The notes beneath the pieces were generated by a model. The model worked only from the letters and a program-made list of their open reading frames with translations, was not told where the DNA came from and searched no databases. DNA of 36,787 nucleotides from Pseudomonas sp. S37 (GTDB taxonomy: Bacteria > Pseudomonadota > Gammaproteobacteria > Pseudomonadales > Pseudomonadaceae): contig NZ_JACVZC010000056.1 of NCBI RefSeq assembly GCF_016658545.1, positions 1 through 36,787 of the forward strand, in the 5' to 3' direction. A program made the translations under genes and the position numbers. Shown piece by piece: positions 32,351-36,787 of the stretch (positions are counted from its first letter, which is position 1; each line of letters starts with the position of its first letter).

Positions 32351-32448
32351 TGGCCTATTCGCGGGTAAACCCGCTCCTACATTGGATTGCACAATGTTCG
32401 AGATGTGGCGATCCCGATGTAGGAGCGGGTTTACCCGCGCAGAGGCCA
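32351..32448. repeat. REP inverted pair
   Basis: Units at 32351-32381 and 32418-32448 between the convergent HAD and quinone oxidoreductase genes. The right flank extends into the TAG stop of the oxidoreductase gene. Confidence 0.88.
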
Positions 32449-32455
32449 GACCTGC

Positions 32456-33418
32456 CTACACCAGGCTAGGGTCAATCACCATCACCAGCTTGCCCGACAC
32501 CTGGTTGGTCTCCAGCTCGGCATACGCCGCCTGGGCAAACTCCACCGGGTAGGTATCGACCAACTGCGGCGACAGGCGCCCTTCGGCAAACAGCGGCCAC
32601 ACCTGCTGGTGCAACTCGCGCAGCAGTTCGGCCTTGAAGCTGTCATCGCGGTTGCGCAATGTCGAGCCGGTAATCTCCAGGCGTTTGCCCAGCACCTGTG
32701 CCAGGTCCAGCTCGAACTTGCGCCCGCCCATCAGGCCGATGATCACCCAGCGCCCGTCTCGCGCCAGCAGCTTGAGGTTGAGCTCGCCGTAGCTGGCACC
32801 CACCGGGTCGAGAATCACGTCGAACGGGCCAAAACCTTCCAGCTCATCCAGGTTCTGGTTACGCACCACGCCACCCGCCGCGCCCAGCGCCTCGCAGTAA
32901 GCCAGGCGGTCCGCCGAGCCGACGCTTACCCACACCGGGCTGCCGAACGCCTTGCACAGTTGAATGGCCGCCGACCCCACGCCACTGGCCCCCGCGTGTA
33001 CCAGCACCTTCTCGCCGGCCTTTACCGCCCCAAGCTGGAAGATGTTCAACCAGGCGGTGGCATACACTTCCGGCAGTGCCGCGGCTTCATGCAGGTTCAG
33101 GCCCTCGGGTACCGGTAGCACGTGGCGGGCATCGACCACCACTTCCTCGGCCATGGCGCCGCTGGCCAGCAGTGCACACACCCGGTCACCCACGCGCCAG
33201 TCGGCACCGGCACCCACCTCTTCAACCACCCCGGAACACTCCAGGCCCATGTACGGGCTGGCGCCTGGCGGTGGCGGGTACAAACCTTTCATCTGCAGCA
33301 GATCGGCGCGGTTCAGCCCCGCAGCAGCCACGCGAATGCGCACTTGGCCCGCGTCGCAGGCCGGGCGTTCGGCTTCGACCCACTCCACATGTCCGTCAAC
33401 GCCTTGCAATGCCTTCAC
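32456..33418 (-). CDS. NAD(P)H quinone oxidoreductase, PIG3-like zinc-free MDR family
   Basis: A 320-residue medium-chain reductase. It lacks zinc ligands and has the quinone oxidoreductase pattern: AGLNRADLLQMKGLYPPPPG near residue 33, the nucleotide-binding AGASGVGSAAIQLCKAFG at about 140-157, and VGASYGELNLKLLARDGRWVIIGLMGG further on. NADPH use is likely by family. The start is GTG 33418, with GGAGG just before it on the minus strand. It is divergent from prc, with 143 bases between the starts. Confidence 0.92.
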   Translation of the reverse strand: MKALQGVDGHVEWVEAERPACDAGQVRIRVAAAGLNRADLLQMKGLYPPPPGASPYMGLECSGVVEEVGAGADWRVGDRVCALLASGAMAEEVVVDARHVLPVPEGLNLHEAAALPEVYATAWLNIFQLGAVKAGEKVLVHAGASGVGSAAIQLCKAFGSPVWVSVGSADRLAYCEALGAAGGVVRNQNLDELEGFGPFDVILDPVGASYGELNLKLLARDGRWVIIGLMGGRKFELDLAQVLGKRLEITGSTLRNRDDSFKAELLRELHQQVWPLFAEGRLSPQLVDTYPVEFAQAAYAELETNQVSGKLVMVIDPSLV

Positions 33419-33561
33419 AGTGCCTCCATAGTTGAATCATATGACCGAGCCTGGGATCGTTGTGCCCAGGCTTTTTGCAGTATGCGCCCGGCTCTTCTGG
33501 AACCGGCGAACGGAATAGACGGCCTACTATGCGTGATCAAATGCCCCCACGTCGAATCAGC

Positions 33562-35643
33562 ATGAAGCATTTCCTCCCAAGCACCGCCCTGGCCCTGATG
33601 GTTGGCCTGGGTAGCCTCACGCTCGGCGGCAATGCGGCGGCCGCCAACAAATGGGACGGCCTGCAGCCGGACCGCGACGAGATCGTCGCCAGCCTCAACG
33701 TGGTGGAATTGCTCAAGCGCCACCATTACAGCAAGCCGCCTCTGGATGACGCCCGTTCGGTCATCATCTATGACAGCTACATCAAGCTGCTGGACCCGGC
33801 GCGCAGCTACTTCACCGCGGCCGACATTGCCGAGTTCGACAAGTGGAAAACGCAATTCGACGATTTCCTCAAAAGCGGCAACCTCGACCCGGGCTTCACC
33901 ATCTACAAACGCTACCTGGACCGCGTCAAGCAACGCCTGGACTTTGCCCTGGCCGAGCTGAACAAGGGCGTGGACAAGATCGACTTCACCACCAAGGAAA
34001 CCTTGCTGATCGACCGCAAGGACGCACCGTGGCTGAAGAACCAGGCCGAGCTCGACGACCTGTGGCGCAAGCGCGTGAAAGACGAAGTGCTGCGCCAGAA
34101 GATCGCCGGCAAGGAACCCAAGCAGATCCAGGAAACCCTGACCAAGCGCTACAAGAACCAGCTGGCGCGCCTGGACCAGACCCGCGCCGAAGATATCTTC
34201 CAGGCCTACATCAACACCTTTGCCCAGTCCTACGACCCGCACACCAACTACCTGTCGCCGGACAACGCAGAAAACTTCGACATCAACATGAGCCTGTCGC
34301 TGGAAGGCATCGGCGCCGTGCTGCAAAGCGACAACGACCAGGTCAAGATCGTGCGCCTGGTGCCGGCAGGCCCGGCCGCCAAGACCAAGCAGGTGGCCCC
34401 GGCCGACAAGATCATCGGCGTGGCCCAGGGCAACAAGGAAATGGTCGACGTGGTCGGCTGGCGCCTGGACGAAGTGGTCAAGCTGATCCGTGGCCCGAAA
34501 GGCTCGGTGGTGCGCCTGGAAATCATCCCGGCCAGCAACGCGCCTAGCGACCAGACCAGCAAGATCGTCTCGATCACCCGTGAAGCGGTGAAGCTGGAAG
34601 AGCAGGCAGCGAAGAAGTCGGTACTCAAGCTCAAGCAGGACGGGCGTGACTACAAGTTGGGCATCATCGAGATCCCGGCCTTCTACCTCGACTTCAAGGC
34701 CTACCGCGCAGGCGACCCGGAATACAAGAGCACCACGCGTGACGTGAAGAAACTGCTCACCGAACTGCAGAAAGAGAAAGTCGACGGCGTGGTCATCGAC
34801 CTGCGCAACAACGGTGGCGGCTCGCTGCAGGAAGCCACCGAACTGACCAGCCTGTTCATCGAGAAAGGCCCGACCGTGCTGGTGCGTAACAGCGACGGCC
34901 GTGTCGACGTGCTGGAAGACGAAAACCCCGGCGCCTTCTACAAGGGCCCGCTGGCGTTGCTGGTCAACCGCTTGTCAGCCTCGGCTTCGGAGATCTTCGC
35001 CGGTGCCATGCAGGACTACCACCGCGCGCTGATCATCGGCGGCCAGACCTTCGGCAAAGGCACCGTGCAGACCATCCAGCCGCTCAACCATGGCGAGCTG
35101 AAGCTGACCCTGGCCAAGTTCTACCGGGTTTCCGGGCAGAGCACCCAGCACCAGGGCGTGTTGCCGGACATCGACTACCCGTCGATCATCGACACCAAGG
35201 AAATCGGCGAAAGCGCCCTGCCAGAAGCCATGCCGTGGGACACCATTCGCCCGGTGGTCAAGCCGGCAGCCGACCCGTTCAAGCCGTTCCTGGCCCAGCT
35301 CAAGGCGCAGCATGAAGCACGCAGCGACAAGGATGCCGAGTTCACCTACATCCGCGACCGCCTGGCACTGACCCAGAAGTTGATGAACGAGAAAACCGTC
35401 AGCCTCAACGAGCAGGACCGCCGCGCCCGCCACGACGATATCGAGGCCAAGCAGTTGGCACTGGAAAACATCCGCCGCAAGGCCAAGGGTGAAGAGCCGC
35501 TGAAAGAGCTGAAGAAAGAAGACGAGGACGCGCTGCCGGTCGAGGATGAAAACACCAAGCCGGAAGACGATGCTTACCTGTCGGAGACCGGTCGCATCCT
35601 GATCGACTACCTCAGCGCCAGCACCAAGGTGGCCAAGAAGTAA
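33562..35643 (+). CDS. prc: Tail-specific periplasmic protease Prc
   Basis: Prc cleaves proteins with exposed hydrophobic C-termini and trims cell-wall and sigma-factor-regulating proteins. The 693-residue product has a signal peptide (MKHFLPSTALALMVGLGSLTLGGNAAAA), an N-terminal helical domain (about 30-220), a PDZ region (about 230-330) and the catalytic domain. The serine-lysine dyad is Ser474 (SASASE) and Lys499 (TFGKGT). A charged C-terminal domain follows (EEPLKELKKEDEDALP). In P. aeruginosa the orthologue AlgO influences AlgU activation. I chose ATG 33562 because the signal peptide starts there; ATG 33529 or 33541 are alternatives with no better Shine-Dalgarno. Confidence 0.95.
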   Translation: MKHFLPSTALALMVGLGSLTLGGNAAAANKWDGLQPDRDEIVASLNVVELLKRHHYSKPPLDDARSVIIYDSYIKLLDPARSYFTAADIAEFDKWKTQFDDFLKSGNLDPGFTIYKRYLDRVKQRLDFALAELNKGVDKIDFTTKETLLIDRKDAPWLKNQAELDDLWRKRVKDEVLRQKIAGKEPKQIQETLTKRYKNQLARLDQTRAEDIFQAYINTFAQSYDPHTNYLSPDNAENFDINMSLSLEGIGAVLQSDNDQVKIVRLVPAGPAAKTKQVAPADKIIGVAQGNKEMVDVVGWRLDEVVKLIRGPKGSVVRLEIIPASNAPSDQTSKIVSITREAVKLEEQAAKKSVLKLKQDGRDYKLGIIEIPAFYLDFKAYRAGDPEYKSTTRDVKKLLTELQKEKVDGVVIDLRNNGGGSLQEATELTSLFIEKGPTVLVRNSDGRVDVLEDENPGAFYKGPLALLVNRLSASASEIFAGAMQDYHRALIIGGQTFGKGTVQTIQPLNHGELKLTLAKFYRVSGQSTQHQGVLPDIDYPSIIDTKEIGESALPEAMPWDTIRPVVKPAADPFKPFLAQLKAQHEARSDKDAEFTYIRDRLALTQKLMNEKTVSLNEQDRRARHDDIEAKQLALENIRRKAKGEEPLKELKKEDEDALPVEDENTKPEDDAYLSETGRILIDYLSASTKVAKK

Positions 35644-35676
35644 GGTGGTGCGGCAATGATGGCAGATTAATGTGAC

Positions 35677-35705
35677 CTGTCATCAAACAGTCATCGCGCT
35701 GTCGT
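35677..35705 (+). promoter_or_regulatory. Pho box with three half-sites
   Basis: CTGTCAT (35677-35683), CAGTCAT (35688-35694) and CTGTCGT (35699-35705) are direct repeats, each separated by 4 bases, giving the 11-base period of PhoB sites. The first half-site matches the consensus exactly and the second differs at one base. It lies 56 bases before the EAL gene, so the gene is probably induced by phosphate starvation. Confidence 0.8.
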
Positions 35706-35714
35706 GAAATACGG

Positions 35715-35740
35715 GGGCCGGGCGTGCAGATGCCCGGCCC
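35715..35740 (+). terminator. Strong GC hairpin between Pho box and EAL gene
   Basis: GGGCCGGGC (35715-35723) pairs perfectly with GCCCGGCCC (35732-35740) around an 8-base loop, followed by TTTCATT. It may terminate prc transcription or form a 5' leader structure of the EAL mRNA. It is not a REP. Confidence 0.55.
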
Positions 35741-35761
35741 TTTCATTGTCAGGAATACGTC

Positions 35762-36730
35762 ATGACCGTTGCCGAACAGCTCAGTGCCTTGGGTGCCATT
35801 CTGGCTCAACGCAGTATTCACAGCCTGTTCCAGCCGATCATGTGCCTGAGCGAGCAACGCGTGTTCGGCCATGAGGCGCTTAGCCGCGGGCCTTCCAACA
35901 GTCCGCTGCATTCACCGCTCAACCTGTTTACCATCGCCCGCCAGGCGGGTCGCCTGACCGAGCTGGAAGCTGCCTGCCGCGAAAGCGCCTGCCGCCGCTT
36001 CAGCGCACAGCAGCTGCAGGGCAAGCTGTTTCTCAATATCTCACCAGAGTCGCTGCTGGAGCCGCACTACCCGTCCGGCCTGACCCTCAAGTTGCTCGAA
36101 CACGTCGGTTTGCCGCCCAGCCGGGTGGTGATCGAGCTGACCGAGCACACGCCGACCGACGATTTCCAGTTGCTGTCCAACGCCCTGCACCACTACCGCG
36201 ACATGGGTTTCTCGATTGCCCTCGACGATTTGGGCGCCGGCTATTCGAGCCTGCGCCTGTGGTCGGAGCTGCGCCCCGAGTACGTGAAGATCGACCGGCA
36301 TTTCATCGACGGCATCCATTGCGACCCGCTCAAGCGTGAGTTCGTTGGCTCGATCCTGCAGATTGCCCGGGCGTCGAAGGCGCAGGTGATTGCCGAAGGC
36401 ATCGAGCTGGCGGAAGAGTTGACGGTGCTGCAGGAGATGGGGGTGGACCTGGTGCAGGGGTACTTGCTGGGGCGCCCGCAAGAGCTTGGGGTGCGCGACA
36501 GTCAGCCGTTGCCTGGGCTGATCCATGTACCGACGTCTGAACAGCCTACCGTGCGGTTAAACGCCACGATTGGGCAGCTGCTGGAGTTGTTTGGGCGGCA
36601 CCAGCATCTGGACGCGCTGCAGGTGGTGGATGCCGATGGCAGGGCTTGTGGGTTGATTTACAGGGATGCGTTGCCTGTGCCGGCCTATTCGCGGGTGAAC
36701 CCGCTCCCACAGGTTCACCACAGGCCCTGA
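35762..36730 (+). CDS. EAL-domain c-di-GMP phosphodiesterase, probably C-terminally truncated
   Basis: A 322-residue cytoplasmic protein. The EAL domain (about residues 18-240) hydrolyses c-di-GMP and looks active: Glu38 (HEALSRG), Asn92, Glu125 (IELTEH), Asp155-Asp156 (LDDLGAGYSS), Lys177, Glu212 (AEGIE) and Gln232 (QGYLLGRP). A half CBS domain follows (about 262-303, TIGQLLELF to CGLIYRDA). The last ~19 residues are coded by a REP element, which also brings the stop, so a CBS pair and possibly a GGDEF domain may have been cut off. AGGA lies 7 bases before ATG 35762. The Pho box suggests phosphate control, as known for the EAL protein RapA of P. fluorescens. Confidence 0.9.
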   Translation: MTVAEQLSALGAILAQRSIHSLFQPIMCLSEQRVFGHEALSRGPSNSPLHSPLNLFTIARQAGRLTELEAACRESACRRFSAQQLQGKLFLNISPESLLEPHYPSGLTLKLLEHVGLPPSRVVIELTEHTPTDDFQLLSNALHHYRDMGFSIALDDLGAGYSSLRLWSELRPEYVKIDRHFIDGIHCDPLKREFVGSILQIARASKAQVIAEGIELAEELTVLQEMGVDLVQGYLLGRPQELGVRDSQPLPGLIHVPTSEQPTVRLNATIGQLLELFGRHQHLDALQVVDADGRACGLIYRDALPVPAYSRVNPLPQVHHRP

Positions 36731-36787
36731 GCCTTGCGCGGTCCCCTGTAGGAGCGGCCTTGCGTCGCGATGGGCCGCAAAGCGGCC
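36682..36787. repeat. Mixed REP element at the window end
   Basis: A canonical unit at 36682-36712 (core GCGGG-TGAA-CCCGC) overlaps the end of the EAL gene. A second-type unit starts at 36747, identical for 41 bases to 21199-21239, and continues past the window. The linker resembles that of the 8766-8857 element. Confidence 0.85.

Noticed and set aside
1..36787. RAYT transposase, insertion sequence, prophage or tRNA
   Set aside because: No such reading frame or cloverleaf was seen; the REP elements here must rely on a transposase encoded elsewhere.

Overview
This is a chromosomal segment of a fluorescent Pseudomonas, most likely of the P. putida group. The evidence is high GC, the gene order betX-yjcH-actP and lpxL-minC-minD-minE-rluA, an rsmI-type csrA gene, and the very frequent REP palindromes with a GCGGG-TNNA-CCCGC core. 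All genes look chromosomal. I saw no prophage, integron, transposase, CRISPR array, tRNA or rRNA.

Layout. (1) 116-2080: mnmC, bifunctional tRNA wobble-uridine modification. (2) 2314-7223: a three-gene osmolyte locus (asnO, ngg, M42-type peptidase) for N-acetylglutaminylglutamine amide. (3) 7308-9117: a UPF0270 protein, a CsrA/RsmI regulator that overlaps it tail to tail, an SDR oxidoreductase and a 50-residue membrane peptide. (4) 9174-12282, minus strand: acetate permease ActP with its DUF485 partner, then a betaine-binding protein. (5) 12480-19058: envelope genes, namely a membrane-bound GH17 enzyme, a small membrane protein, a secreted alpha/beta hydrolase overlapping an MlaA-family gene, a patatin-like hydrolase and a lipid A acyltransferase. 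(6) 19170-21910: minCDE and rluA. (7) 22061-25902: M18 aminopeptidase, a small membrane protein and a large MscS-family channel. (8) 26002-32330: a GntR/UTRA regulator divergent from an ABC importer operon that also encodes a cytoplasmic alkaline-phosphatase-superfamily hydrolase and a HAD phosphatase. (9) 32456-36730: quinone oxidoreductase, tail-specific protease Prc and an EAL-domain c-di-GMP phosphodiesterase.

The themes are osmoadaptation (NAGGN synthesis, betaine binding, mechanosensitive channel) and envelope maintenance. The best candidate for an undescribed system is the importer plus two hydrolases at 26002-32330. It has all parts needed to import a phosphorylated compound, cleave it in the cytoplasm and dephosphorylate a product, and two CTAG-centred dyads that fit as operators. 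Its substrate is unknown.

A second promising unit is the EAL gene at the right end. A three-half-site Pho box precedes it, and its reading frame runs into a REP element inside an apparent CBS domain, so its C-terminus looks truncated.

REP elements occur at 14 places, plus one degenerate copy. Most are inverted pairs. They include subtypes and chimeric pairs, two lie inside operons, and several provide or adjoin stop codons.
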